Shown piece by piece: positions 1 through 11,703 of a stretch of 64,000 nucleotides of DNA (its first letter is position 1; each line of letters begins with the position of its first letter). The stretch is from Viscum album (lineage: Eukaryota > Streptophyta > Magnoliopsida > Santalales > Viscaceae), in assembly GCA_963277665.1 (NCBI GenBank), contig OY728125.1, forward strand, positions 1,715,928,889 to 1,715,992,888, written 5' to 3'. The notes below the pieces were generated by a model that worked only from the letters and a program-made list of their open reading frames with translations, was not told the DNA's origin and ran no database searches. Made by a program: the position numbers and the translations under genes.

Positions 1-429
1 CATCGTACGGTCTACCTCCAGGTACCATCCAGTCCTGGTACTCTCAGCCTCAGTCAGTGATGTCCGTCGTCTGCAACCAACACAATGAGGTGCAGGCATA
101 TCTTGTGCAGGGGTGAGTATAACGATACTTAGTAGGGACCCCGAGACCCTCAAGGTCTCACAAAAACCAACAAGGATAAACCACAAAGTATGAAATCAAC
201 AGATAACCCAAATTAGGTGTATGCCCATACATATACATAAGTTATCAAGTAATTCATCTCTATCGTGAGGTAAACACAAAATTTACTGACTCACGTCAAA
301 CTAGGATTTGTTTATTATCAAAACCACGGATGTTGGAGAACTCCTACTCAATCGAGTACATTGGGTCTTCTGCGTCACATATAGGCACTTCCCACTAACC
401 TTGGACTGCTGAGTTACTCCTCATGTCGA

Positions 430-620
430 GTATTGTGGGTCTACCACGCTCACATAGAGGTGCTCCCCACCGTGGGTCTTCCACGTCACACAGAGGCGCT
501 CCCCCTTGTAGACTACTGTGGTACTCCTCCTATTGAGTACCGTGGGTCTGCCGTGAAATCAAGGCGCTCACCACTGTGGGTCTGCCGCAACACCAAGGCA
601 CTCCCCACTGGGCTAGTCAA
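430..620. repeat. LTR minisatellite, GTGGGTCT units
   Basis: Four or more imperfect units of roughly 35-45 bp begin GTGGGTCTNCC and end near GCGCTCCCCACT. The counterpart in the other LTR is at 8650-8900. A 101-codon ORF that spans it is only a by-product of the repeat. Confidence 0.7.
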
Positions 621-1034
621 AACACTTCGAGTCAAATCGGTCAACAATCGTCAGGTCTCAGCCAGCTACAAGGTCTCCGCACTACGCACGCTCGTATCTA
701 GAAGGATCTACCTCTTGAGCTACTTGTTGATATTCTAAATTTCATAAATTACCATGAAAAAGTATCTCAAAGGTCTGCCATGTCATAGGGGTCTAAATGC
801 AATAGACGGCGCGTCAATCAGACGCCCAGTCTGTGAGTTATTATCCTTTTAGTCCCAGGGACCCAGTTGGATTCATGCACGATCCAACCTGATCATATCT
901 CAACTTTACCCCGAACTCCAGTGGGGTATACTCAAAGGAACCTTCACGCTTGACGAAAACCAGCGCCGCTGACGGTTCATCAAATGTTCGTCTGGTGCCA
1001 AAGATATGGCCAAAGAAAGTAAAGGGTCAGTAGT

Positions 1035-1900
1035 GGGCTCGGGTATGGTCTGACCCGGTTGGACCGACCCGGGCCGACCCAGTCCGGGCCAACCCGGTTT
1101 GGGTTGCCTGCTTAGACATCTTGGTTCTGGCCCAGCCCATTGGGCGAGCCATCCTGTTAGGTTCGGCCCATCCCGCTGGGCCCCACCCAGTAGGCCGCAT
1201 GGGCAGTTCGGCCCGAGCTCGGGGCCGGTTTGGCATGGAGCGTCGTGAGGGTGCGGTTAGGTGCGGCTCATCCCGGAGGGAGTGGCCAGGCCGGTTCATC
1301 CAGGGCATCGCGAGGGGGGCCACAGGCCTGCTCGGCCAGGGTGTCGGTTCGGTCGGGTGGCGACCGGGCAGGTTGGAAGGTGAGCCAGCGGGCGACCGGG
1401 CGGGCCGATAGATGCTTGGAAAGGGTGCTAGGTAGGACATCGGGTGGCCAGGCTGGCTGGTTGGCGGTTGGGTATGGCGCCAGGTGGGCTAGCGGGCGGC
1501 CGGGCTAGCCGGCAGTCGGGCCGAGCAGGGCGTCAGGCGGCCCGGTGGGCGGCCGGGTAGGGCGCCAGGTGGTCCGTAGAGCATCCGGGCAGGCCGGCAG
1601 GCGGCCGGGAGGCGTCGGGTCAGGGCGTCAGGCGGGCCGGCGGGCGGCCGGGCAGGACGCGGCCGGGCGGGCCGGTAAGCAGCAGGGCAGGACGCAGCCG
1701 GGCTGGACGGCGGGCGGCCGGGCAGGATGCGGCCAAACCGGGAGGCAGTTGGGAGCCGGATGGCGCGGGCTGGTGGCGGTGCGGCTGGGGTGGCTTGTCT
1801 GGAGGGTCTTGGTTTGGCCCAGAGCATCAGAGCACCGTGGGGGCGGCGCGGTTTGCGGAGGTCGCGGGTAGTGCGTCTTCTGTCGTTGCTGCCTTTGTCG
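1035..1900. repeat. GC-rich, CpG-rich degenerate repeat block inside LTR
   Basis: The base composition jumps from AT-rich to strongly GC-rich. The block is built from degenerate GGCGGCCGGGCAGG-like units with many CpGs. The matching block in the 5' LTR is 9340-10070 and differs in length and unit order. Several long ORFs cross it in all frames, as expected where stop codons are rare; I do not count them as genes. Confidence 0.75.
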
Positions 1901-3092
1901 TTTCGTCACCACATCACTATGCCGAAGATCTTCAAAACAAGAACAGCAGAGGGGTTGGGCCATGTTGGTTTGGCCCGCACCCTTCGCGTTTAGGGTGGTA
2001 TCAATTGGCTCATCAAAAAGTAAGAAGATGATCAACAACTCACCCGCAAACAAAACCTATCCAACTATTGAAGAAGATTTAAGGAAAGCATCAACATGTA
2101 AAAAACCCCTACCTTTGATCGTCATTCATCATTCATTGACGGATTTGCAGAATGTAGATGAAGAAGATCATCATTTGTCACATCCACTGCACGCTTCCAA
2201 TACTGAGTTGTGTCGCCTCGTTGATGAAGTTGTCGAGGGTAGGTCGGTTGAAGACGTCCCACATTGGTAGAAATCCGAGGAAGAATTCAAAGAAGGTCGG
2301 CATTCTTCATTCTTCATTTTGAGATTTCTTCCCTCTTCTCCCAAGTTTCCACCAAGATGCCGAAGAAAATAATAATATATAGGTTTATCTATTATTTCAT
2401 TGGCACAGAATTCAAAATGGTGAAATAAATTAATTGGCTCCACCTAATTAATTTGGAAGATTGGAACAAGTTAATTAGGGGAGTTGGCACAAAATTAATT
2501 AAAGGGAAGGTGGCACCATAAAGGAGGGAGGGTGTGGAGAAACTCTCCCTCATTAATGAGGGGAGTTGAGAGGTTTTTCGCTCCCACCATTAATAGGGGA
2601 GTTTAACCTCATGTGGTCCCCCCGTAATAACCTCTCGCGGGAGGTTAGGTTCGGGTGGTCCCCACCACCATAACCTCTCATGAGAGGTTAAAGTGTGGTG
2701 GTCCAACCTCCAACTTCTATAAGGAGATTTTAACCGACAAACACCCACATGGTGGTTCAAATAAAAATAAAGTGAATCTCACTTTATTTATTATTTTCCA
2801 CGAAAACCCAAAAACTAACTTTTATTCTCGACCCACTGCTGTTGAGTTGAAAGTCTCCTTAAGTGAATACCAGCGCTGTGAGTTCAACGGTGTCCTCAAA
2901 TTTCAATTTCGAGCAACGGTTCAAAATTTATAAAAACCCGCTCATACGTTTACTAAACGTACCCAAACAAAACTTCAAAAATTGATTTCGGGCACACTGG
3001 GCCTCAGAATCATGCACCGTCAATTTTCACGGACTCGTAAAATTCCTAGGTTTTTAAGATAAAAATTTCTACAGAATTTCTGTGTCTTTACA

Positions 3093-3105
3093 TTCTACCC
3101 ACCTC
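3093..3105 (-). other. Polypurine tract before 3' LTR
   Basis: The minus-strand sequence GAGGTGGGTAGAA directly precedes the TG that opens the LTR at 3092. This is the position and composition expected of the plus-strand DNA primer of an LTR retrotransposon. Confidence 0.75.
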
Positions 3106-3138
3106 AGGGATTTACGTCCCCGTAAGCTATAAATCGAA

Positions 3139-3405
3139 CTATGGGAACAAGTGGGGGTACTGAGCACATATCTGAGCCTCTCGCTCCCATATGCTCTCCT
3201 GGAGGTTCAGGTGCTACCAGTGAACGCACACAAGAGGTATCAACCATCCACATATGAACCGCTCCTGTAGATCCTCAATCTCTAATGGAACCTCCATGAT
3301 AGTCACCTCATCATCAATGTCTAGCTCTCCATGGTCGATGATGTGATAAGGGTCGTTCACGTACCTCCTCGGCTGGGATACATGGAAGACATCGTGCACC
3401 TAGTG
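3139..3405 (-). pseudogene. Chromodomain at C-terminus of Pol (broken)
   Basis: The minus-strand frame reads MHDVFHVSQPRRYVNDP, the hallmark end of the chromovirus integrase. It is followed by a chromodomain-like stretch (EVPLEIEDLQER, then IPLVCVHW). A TAG at 3214-3216 interrupts the domain. The same frame continues past it with QESIWERE and YPHLF, which matches the second half of the domain, and ends in a stop at 3139. In intact relatives this domain steers integration to marked chromatin. Confidence 0.85.
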
Positions 3406-4430
3406 AAACTGAGGTGGAAGAGCCAAGCGGTAAGCCACCTCACCTACTCTGCTGAGGACCTAGAAAGGTCTGATGAATCTCAGAGATAACTTACCGCCTT
3501 GGCCAAATCTTCATAGTCCTCGTCGAGGTGAGGCCCGTAGAGAGACGTGGTCACCATCCTCAAATTCCATAGGTCTCCGTATCCTATTAGGATATGTCTT
3601 CTTTCTTCTCTCTGCAGTCTTCATTCCCTCCTGGATGATCTGAACCTTCTCCGTGGTAGCCTGTACCATCTCTGGTCCCACTAGTGCTGACTCCCCAGGA
3701 TCATTCTAGCACAAGGGCGATCTGTAAGGTCTCCCGTATAACGCCTCAAAAGGTATCATCCCAATGGTGGAGTGATAGTTGTTGTTGTATGCAAACTCCA
3801 CCAAAGGTAAGTGATCCTCCCAGCTATGATTGAAGTAGATTACACAAACACAAACCATGTCCTTGAGGGTCTGAATGGTCTTTTTAGTCTGGCCATCCAT
3901 CTGGGGATAGAAGGCGGTGTTCAGACAAAGCTGCATCCCAAAAGCCTCCTACAACCCCTTCCATAGTCGAGAAGAAAACCGTGTGTCATGATCGGGGACT
4001 ACAGAAGAAGGTACTCCATGTAGCCACTCAATCTTCTATACATAGAGGTTTCCTAAGCTCTTTACTAAACCCTGCTCTCTGATCGGTAGGAAGTGGGCCG
4101 ACTTGGTGAGTCGATCAAAGATCACCCGAATTGAGTCATGACCCCTGGATGTACGTGGAATTTCTGTCATGAAGTCCATGGATATATCATCTCACTTCTA
4201 CTATGGTACCTATAAAGGTTGCACTAAGTCTGCAAGTACCTGGTGCTCTTCCTTCACTTTCTGAAAAGTGAGGCATCAAGAGACAAGCTCTGCTACTACC
4301 TTCTTCATACCTGGACATCAGTGCTGTTGTCGAAGGTCCTGGTACATCTTTTCCACTCCTGGATGTACCGCTAAAGGGGATGTGTGTAACTCCCACAACA
4401 CTTCCTCTTGAATTGAAAATGGTACCATAG
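3406..4430 (-). pseudogene. Integrase (broken)
   Basis: The core C-terminal half is clear at 3706-3936 (NTAFYPQMDGQTKKTIQTL, then AYNNNYHSTIGMIPFEALYG), the usual region around the catalytic Glu. The N-terminal zinc region is recognisable near 4310-4400 in another frame (HPGVEKMYQDL, then PGMKKVV). Stops and frame changes separate the pieces. Integrase would join element cDNA to host DNA; this copy cannot encode it. Confidence 0.85.
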
Positions 4431-4659
4431 TACGTTCTCTGAAGAGGATGATGTGCTCCCCACCTTTAGAAAATCCCTCAGGTGCCTACCCTGTGGGTAT
4501 CTGAGCACGTTGTATCTCACAGTCAGCATCCCCATGCTGCGCCTCCATGACTCACTGAAGAAGTGGGGGAGTGACTATAAGAGATTGAAGGAAAGTTGTT
4601 CCATCTATATCCACAAAGGATATCTGTAAAGTAGCCAGCTGCTCTATCGCCTAGCCTAG

Positions 4660-5320
4660 CAGTTATATACTAGACCTCCTACTGAGTGAATCTACAACAA
4701 TGTTCCCCTTCCTAGGAGTATAGACTATCTCAAAGTTGTAGTCCTGGAGGAACTCTATCCATCGTCGTTGTCTCGGGTTCAGGTCCTTCTGAGTGAAGAT
4801 GTACCTGAGATTCTTGTGATCAAAGTACACGGTAAAATGTTCACCCATCAGATAATGTTGCCACATCTTCAAGACGAAGACCACTGCTGCTAACTCTAGG
4901 TCATGGGTAGTGTAGTTCTTCTCATGTTGTCTCAGCTGCTGAGAACCATACGCGGTCACTTATCACTCCTACATCTGGACACACCTGAGTCTGTTCCCTG
5001 ATGTGTCGCAGTAGACTACGTACCCTATGCCTTCATCTAGAAGCCTCAATATGGGGGCACTTTTCAGCCTTTACCTTAGCTCCTGAAATCACTGCTGGCA
5101 TCTCTCCAACCACATGAAGGGTTGCCCCTTCTTCGTCAAGGCTGATAGTGCTGCTGCAAATCTGGATAAGTCTATAATGAACCTCTTGTAGTAACCATCC
5201 AAACCTAGGAAACTCTGTACCTCCTTCACAATCCTGGGTGGCTCCCAAGCAAGTATCGCCTCAATATTTGCTGGATCCACTGCAACTCCATCCTCTGAGA
5301 TGACGTGTCCCAAGAATTGA
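4660..5320 (-). pseudogene. RT connection and RNase H (broken)
   Basis: 5089-5313 reads [19 protein letters not shown] and [15 protein letters not shown], the RT-to-RNase H connection. 4663-4959 reads [36 protein letters not shown] in part, then [15 protein letters not shown] and RQRRWIEFL, the RNase H domain of gypsy Pol. A stop precedes SRRSSI at the inner end, and frames change between about 4960 and 5090. Confidence 0.88.
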
Positions 5321-5337
5321 ACCTCTCGGATCCAAAA

Positions 5338-6090
5338 CTAGCACTTTGAGAGCTTACCATAAATTTGGTGCTCTCGGAGTGTGTCTAGTACTACCTGAAA
5401 ATGGTAGGCTTGCTCCTCCTCAGTAGTTGAGTAGATCAGAATTTCATCGATGAAGACTACGACATAGAAATAGTGGTATGGCTGGAAGATCCTGTTCATG
5501 AGTCCCATGAACACTGCTGGAGCATTGGTTATGCCGAATGGCATAACCAAGAACTCGTAGTGGCCATACCGACATCTGAAGGTCATCTTCTGTACATACT
5601 CATCTCGAACTCTGAGCTGGTGATAGCCTGATCTGAGGTCTATCTTCGATAACCACCATGCTCTCTTCAACTGGTCAAAGAGTTCATCAATCCCTGGGAG
5701 TGGGTACATGTTCTTCACAGTCACCAGGTTTAGGCGACGGTAGTCAACACACAACCTCAAGCTTCCATCCACCTTATTGGCGAACAGAATCAGGGATGCC
5801 TAGGGAGAAACATTGGGCTGAATGAACCCCTTCCCCTGCATGTCCTCTAGTTATACCCACAGCTCGCAAAGCTCTGCGGGAGCCATCTGATACAATGGTG
5901 TAGATATCGGCACCGTCCCAGGGTACATGTCAATGTAGAAGTCCACCTCTCTACAAGGAGATAGTACTATAACATCGTTAGGGAAAACATCTGCATACTG
6001 GTCCACCACTACAGGATAGTTCGGACTCTCTACATCAACTTCTCTGAGGGTAAGGCAGGACAACTGATGAGTGATCAACTGCACCATCCT
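5338..6090 (-). pseudogene. Reverse transcriptase (broken, active site altered)
   Basis: 5338-5772 encodes a clean 144-codon RT core: [36 protein letters not shown] (here [15 protein letters not shown]), then [13 protein letters not shown]. The catalytic box reads FIDEILIYS where gypsy RTs have FIDD, so the second Asp is Glu (codon 5443-5445). The upstream part (to about 6090) includes the Pol linker and TAA/TAG stops. This enzyme copied RNA to DNA in intact relatives. Confidence 0.9.
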
Positions 6091-6179
6091 CCGAGTAAGT
6101 CAGTCCTGTGCTGCAAAGGCTCCCTTCTCTCCAGTGAAGGTGAACCTCATCCCATCTGTGTGGACACACTGCACTTTGC

Positions 6180-6490
6180 GCCTAATACAGTCTATTTGGG
6201 CATGGACTATAGATAACCAGTCCATACCCAAGATGACATCTTAAGGCCTCGACGTCGGTACGAGGAGATATCATCCAAAGATCTCACCTCCTAGAGTAAG
6301 ATCACATTTTCGGAACCAGTTCATAATCATCAAGTATGCTCCCATAGAAGTCTCTAGCCATAATGATTGAGCCAATGGCTCCGTCGGAATCTCTGAGCTC
6401 CGAATGAGGGAAGTGGTAACGAAAGAGTGACTGGCACATGTGTTTATAAGAACTGCATCTATGGTAGAGTAGACATAGATCGTACCTCAT
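6180..6490 (-). pseudogene. Aspartic protease (broken)
   Basis: One minus-strand frame reads LINTCASHSF at about 6421-6453, where retroviral-type proteases have (L/F)(I/F)DTGASHSF. The catalytic Asp is Asn and the following Gly is Cys. DVILGMDWLS, the conserved C-terminal motif, is visible near 6200-6240 directly after an in-frame TAA. The protein would have cut the polyprotein; this copy is inactive. Confidence 0.82.
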
Positions 6491-6529
6491 ATCATCTCCG
6501 GAGTTCCGTGATCATAGGCCTCAACTACC

Positions 6530-7650
6530 TGAATATGAGCTCTCCCATGTCCACCTCCTCCCTACGGTCAGGGTGGACCTCCTGGTGGTGGTGGCGGTAA
6601 CACCTCGAAACGTATCCCACCACTAGATGGTTGATCATCTCCTCTGCCACGTCCTCCAACACTTTGTGGACCGCCATGACAAAATCTTTGTCTATACCTG
6701 GGTAGTTATTTGACCATATGTTGATCATCCGAATGGTGGGTCGGACAATCATGAGCCAAGTGACACTGCCCGCCATATGATTAACATTGACCGCTCCTAG
6801 CATGGATGTCTCTGCTCTGGGTGCCCCTCACAACCGATCCTGAGTCATGCAGTCATACACCTATATTTCTGGTCCTCTTGGAAGTCTACGACATCTTTCT
6901 ACTATCAGCAGTAGAAGACTCCGTCGCATGTTGTCTAGTGGTGGGTCTTGCTGCTGGAGATTTCTCAGCAAGGAAACTCTTCACTAAGAGGGCTCACTCC
7001 AACACCCCTTCCTGCATTGGGATGTTGAGGGAGATTATTGAAGCCCTGATCTCTCACCTGAGCCCCTGCTCGAAGGTCCGGGCTCTGAAGAATGTATCTC
7101 GTACCATATCTATTGAGTAGCGTGAGAGGTCAGTGAACCTCACTGAGTATTGTGCCACCGTCATGCTACCCTGTTGCGGATGATGTAACTCCTGTATGCA
7201 CCCTGCGCGAAGAGTCACTGAGACAAACTCTTCCCGAAATAGGATCTCAATGTTTTCCCAGAGAAGCTTCATCTTGTCATGAACCTAGAGTATAATGCTC
7301 CACCATTTTCCCACAGCTGTCTGTAGAAGGGTGGAAGAAAGTATCACTATGTGGTCTGTTGGTGTCCCTACCAGTCGGAAAACTCTCACCACATCCTCCA
7401 GCCAATCCTCAGCCACCTGTGGGTCCGTCTCTCCTCTAAATCTGGGTGGCCTCTGGCGCTGGAACTTGTGCAACACGCTGAAGTAGCGTGCATCGTCTGC
7501 GGCTGGGGCTGGTGGCATCGGTGTCCCAACAGGGAGTGGTACCACTGGTGCCTCCACTGGAAAAGGGCCCTGCACCGAGGCCTTGTCTCTCGATGGGATA
7601 TCTGTGATTACTACTCTCTGAACTCTCGATTTTTGTCCGAGGGGAGTCAT
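6530..7650 (-). pseudogene. Gag (broken)
   Basis: The likely start is the Met at 7650 (MTPLGQKSRVQ). The retrotransposon Gag core follows (RPPRFRGETDPQVAEDWL, then AVGKWW). In-frame stops lie at 7285-7287 and just below 7054, yet the same frame continues on both sides (FREEFVSVTLR, YSVRFTDLSRY). The nucleocapsid zinc knuckle near 6735-6785 is ruined: an in-frame TAA follows the first Cys, and the second Cys position reads Tyr. Several of these changes fit C-to-T decay. Confidence 0.85.
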
Positions 7651-7917
7651 TTTGAAAGAAACAGGTGTGACATAGTCAAATATTATACCTGGTGAGTAGA
7701 CCTGGTTGAGTTGACTTAAAGAAAACTTTGTAAGACAAACACTCATTTAGTGTTTTTGTGCACTGAGACGGAAATCAGTAGTCAGGGTCCCGGTGTATGG
7801 ATACATCGGTCGTCGCACCAACACTGGACTCCCTGAACTGAAAACCACACTCAGTACCCTTAACACTATTTCTTCACAAAAAAGATCAGACCCCTATGTT
7901 CTGCAGTGGAATCGACT

Positions 7918-7929
7918 CCTCTTATACCA
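7918..7929 (-). other. Candidate primer binding site, tRNA-iMet type
   Basis: The minus strand reads TGGTATAAGAGG, close to the TGGTATCAGAGC complementary to initiator Met tRNA. It lies between the gag start and the region repeated in the other LTR. The exact LTR edge next to it has no clean CA, so the call is tentative. Confidence 0.45.
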
Positions 7930-8649
7930 ATTTCTCACGACTCGTCCCCCGGCGCCTGTGTCGTGACTACCCCAAGCCCGCCTTCCATAGGCCAGGGGAT
8001 GGAGACTAGCACCAAAGGTGTAAATCTCTAAACTGTAAAGGAATTGCCTTCAAAACCTGAAAATTCACACAACAGAGTACGAGTTAGAAGCAAAACACTA
8101 AGTAAAACTATTTTCAAAAGAGTGCTGAAATTAGAGGGGCCGGAATAAAAGCCCAATAGGAAAGTACAAGTACAACTGAAAACAAGTACAATAGAAAAAA
8201 TTAAAATAGTTGTTGGGTCGTCCTCTGGGATTCCTACCTGAAGGGTAGGTACAGATAGCCTCCACAACACTCGACACCTATAAGTCTCCTCTGTGGACTG
8301 ACACGTCATATGGTCTACCTCCGAGTACCATCCAGTCCTAGTACTCTCAGCCTCAGTCAATGCTGTCAGTCTTCAGCAACCATCACAACGAGGTGCAGGC
8401 ATAACCCGTGCAGGGGTGAGTATAACGATACACAGTAGGGACCTCGAGACCCTCAAGGTCTCCCAAAAACCAACAAGGATAAACCAAAAAGAATGAAATC
8501 AATAGATAACCCCACCTAGTCATATTCCCATACATATACATAGGTTATCAAGTAATTTATCTCAATCATGAGGTAAACACAAAAGTTACTGACTCAGCTC
8601 AAACCAGGATTTTTTATTATCAAAACCACGGATGCTGGAGAACTCGTGC

Positions 8650-8900
8650 TCAATCGAGTACAGTGGGTCTACCTCATCACACAGAGTCACTTACCACAAA
8701 CCTTGGACTTCTGAGGTACTCCTCCTGTCGAGTATTGTGGGTCTGCCACACTCACATAGAGGCGCTCCCCACTGTGGGTTTGTAGTGTCACATAGAGGTG
8801 CTCCCCCTCGTAGCCTATTGAGGTACTCCTCCTGTCGAGTATCGTGAGTCTGCCACGACACCAAGGCACTCCCCATTGTGGGTCTACCATGGCACCAAGG
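8650..8900. repeat. LTR minisatellite, second copy
   Basis: Same GTGGGTCT / GCGCTCCCCACT units as at 430-620, with a different unit count, so the array changed after the element inserted. Confidence 0.65.
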
Positions 8901-9339
8901 CTCTCCCCACTGGGCTAGTCGAAACACTCTGAGTCGAATCGATCAACAGTCATCAGGTCTCAGCCAGCTACTAGGTATCCGCACTATGCATGCTCACCTC
9001 CGGGAGGATCTGTTCCACGAGCTACTGGTCGATAATTCAACTATCACAAAGTACCACGAAAAAGTATCTCAAAGGTCTGCCACATTATAGGGTTCTCAAC
9101 GCAACAGACAGCGCGTCAATCGGACACCCGGTCTGTGAGTTATTAGCCTTTTAGTCTTGGGGGCCCGGTTGGATTCATGCACAATCCAACCTGACCATAT
9201 CTCAACTTTATGCCAAAATCTTGTGGGGTATACTGAAAGGGATCTTCGCGCTTGAAGAAAACTAGTGTCGCTGACAGTTCGTCAAACGGTCGTCTGGTGC
9301 CAAAGATATGGCCAAACAAAGTAAAGGGTCAGTAGTGGG

Positions 9340-10070
9340 TCGGGTCCGGTCTGACCCGGTCTGGTTCGACCCGGTCAGACCTCTTGGGTCTGGCCCATCC
9401 CATTGGGCAGGCCAACTTGTTAGGTTCGGCCCGACCCACTAGGCCCAGCCCAGCAGGCCACGTGGGTGGTTCGGTCTAGAGCGTCGCGAGGGTGCGGCCC
9501 GGCGCGGCTCATCCCGGAGGGCGCGGTCGGGCCGGTTCTGCCAGGGCAACGTGAGGGGGGGCACGGGATGGCTCAGGAGGCCAGCACGGCCAGGGTACTG
9601 GTTTGGTTGGGTGGCGATAGGGCAGGTAGGCAGGTGGGCTAGCGGGTGGCCGGGCAGGATGGCAAGCGGCCGGGCAGGGTGTCAGGCGGGCTGGCGGGCT
9701 TCCAGACAGGCTGGAAGGTGGCAGGGCAGGGCGCCAAGCGATCCGGTGGGCGGACGGGTAGGACGAAAGGTGGTCGGGCAGGGCGACAGGCATCCGTGCA
9801 GGGAGCCAGGCAGACCGGTGGGCGGCCGGTAAGGGTGCCAGGCTGCCGGTGGGCAGCCGGGCAGGGTGCCAGGCTGCCGGCGGGCGGCTGGGCAGGGCAT
9901 AGCCAGGCGGGTCGACGGGAAACCGGGCAGGGTGTGGCTAGGCCGGGAGGTATCCGAGAGCCAGGAATTGCAGGATGGTTGCGGTGCGACCGGGGTGGCT
10001 CGGTCGGAGGGCCTGGTTCAGCCTAGAGCACCAGAGCGCCGCGGGGGCGGCGCGGTTTGCGGAGGCCGCA
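9340..10070. repeat. GC-rich degenerate repeat block, second LTR copy
   Basis: Partner of 1035-1900. It has the same CGGGCAGG-type units and the same flanks, but is about 130 bp shorter and has its units in a different order. Confidence 0.7.
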
Positions 10071-11296
10071 GGAAGAGCGGCCTTTTTTGTTGCTAACTTC
10101 GTCATTCCGTCACCTCATCACCATTCCAAAGATCATCACAAATAAGAACAGCGGAGGGGTCAGGCCATGTTTCTTTGTCCCACACCCTCCTTATTTAGGG
10201 TGGTATCATTTGGCTCATCAAGAAGTAAGAAGATGAACAACAACTCACCCGCAAAACAACCTTTCCAACCGTTGAAGAAGATTCAAGGAACGCATCAACA
10301 TGTAAAAACCCCTAACTTTGATCATCGTTTGTCATTCATTAATGAAGTTGAAAAAAGTAGATGAATTAGATCGTCATTCGCCGCATCCGCTGCATGCTTC
10401 CAATCCCAAGCGGTGTTGGCTCGTTGACGACGATGCTGAGGGTAGGTCGGTTGAAGACGTCCCACATCGGTAGAAGCTCCGAGGAAGAAGTCAAAGAAGG
10501 TTGGCATTCTTCATTCTTCGTTAGTAGAGTTATTCCCTCTTCTCCCAAGTTTCCACCAAGATTCCAAAGAAAATAATAATAGATAGGTTTATCTATTATT
10601 TCTTTGGCATAGAATTCAAAATGGTGAAATAAATTAATTGGCTCCACTTATTTAATGTGAAGGATTGGCACAAGTTAATTAGGGGAGATAGAACAAAATC
10701 AATTAAAGGGAAGGTGGGACCATAAAGGATGGAGGGTGTGGAGAAACTCTCCTTCATTAATGAGTGGAGTTGAGAGGTTTTTCGCTCTCATCGTTAATAA
10801 GGGAGTTTAGCCCCGTGTAGTCTCCATGTCATAACCTCTCACGGGAGGTTAGGTTCAGGAGGGCCCCACCACCATAACCTCTCATGGGAGGTTAAGGTGT
10901 GGTGGTCCCACCTCCAACTTCCATGAGGAGATTTTAACCAACAAACACCCCCATGGCGGCTCAAATAAAAATAAATTGAAGCTCACTTTATTTATTATTT
11001 TCCACGAAAACCTAAAAACTAACTTTTATTCTTGACCCACTGCCAGTGAGGTGAAAGTCTCCTTAAGTGAATATCAGCGCTGCAAGTTCAACAGTGTCCT
11101 TGGATTTCAATTCCGAGCACTGGTTCAAAAGTTATAAAAACATGCTCATACGTTTACTAAACCTACCTAAACAAAACTTCAGAAATTGAATCCACGCACA
11201 CCGGGCCTTGAAATCATGCGCCGTCAATTTTCACAGACTCGTATAATTCTCATACATTTAAGAAAAAAAAATTTACAGAATTTTTGGGTCTTTAAA

Positions 11297-11703
11297 AATA
11301 TTTCCATTATGATAGTCATGGGAGTGAGCCATAACTTTTGCAATGATTTGGGTAGTGAACAAAATCTACCAATATAGTCTTAGAGTAAGGATTCACTATT
11401 AAGGAAAAAATTTTCTTTGATTATGTGTACCCAATAAATTATGTCTTATTCCAATTTATTCTCTCATGGATCATGCCCCTTGATTTTTTTATGATTCATG
11501 TCTTATAAACTCAATCATTATGTCACGAATCACTACTATGAAATATCATGTGTCGCATATTTTTAAAAAAAAATTATCATATTCTCATAACCTTTTCTCA
11601 TTTTATGTCTATGTGATAATTGATATCGTTATTGTTTAACCTTATTGAGCATCTAATGTCCCCATTTATTACGTTTAATTTCCCAATGTTATGTGAAAGG
11701 TAT
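11297..11703 (+). repeat. Left fragment of old chromovirus LTR
   Basis: It resembles the solo LTR at about 30440-30720: a TAGTCTT-type start, ATTATGTGT, then TTGAGCATCTAATGTCCCC matching TGAGCATTTGAGCTCACCC. It stops where the next element begins and resumes at 20514. Confidence 0.65.

Larger units (their letters stand above)
1..3092 (-). repeat. 3' LTR of the minus-strand chromovirus (truncated by window start)
   Basis: This is near-collinear with about 8304-11296. Position 1 aligns with about 8304, so some 370 bp of this LTR lie to the left of the window. On the minus strand it starts TGTAAAGACAC at 3092, directly after a polypurine tract. Inside it are a minisatellite (430-620) and a GC-rich block (1035-1900). 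ORFs in these stretches are not gag or pol and look fortuitous. Confidence 0.88.
1..11296 (-). mobile_element. Tekay/Del-like Ty3/gypsy chromovirus, decayed, left LTR cut by window edge
   Basis: Two long direct repeats (1-3092 and about 7930-11296) flank an internal region that reads on the minus strand as Gag, PR, RT, RNase H, INT and chromodomain. That order is the Ty3/gypsy order, and the C-terminal chromodomain places it among the chromoviruses. LTRs above 3 kb suit the Tekay/Del lineage. A polypurine tract abuts the 3' LTR at 3093-3105. Every domain carries stops, frameshifts or changed catalytic residues, so the copy is dead. The lineage call is by eye from the RT, INT and chromodomain motifs. 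Confidence 0.9.
7930..11296 (-). repeat. 5' LTR of the minus-strand chromovirus
   Basis: Collinear with 1-3092 from about 8304 to 11296, including the minisatellite, the GC-rich block and the AT-rich distal part. The outer edge (11296) aligns with 3092. The inner edge is set by the candidate primer site and could be up to about 100 bp further in. ORFs at 8687-8927 and 9509-10096 are shadows of the repeats. Confidence 0.82.

Noticed and set aside
1027..2053. GC-rich ORFs in the chromovirus LTR
   Set aside because: Stop-poor GC-rich repeats give open frames on both strands; the equivalent block in the other LTR does not preserve the same proteins.
6806..7695. Plus-strand ORFs opposite gag (6806-7120, 7295-7486, 7351-7695)
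   Set aside because: Antisense to the recognised Gag frame; no independent content.
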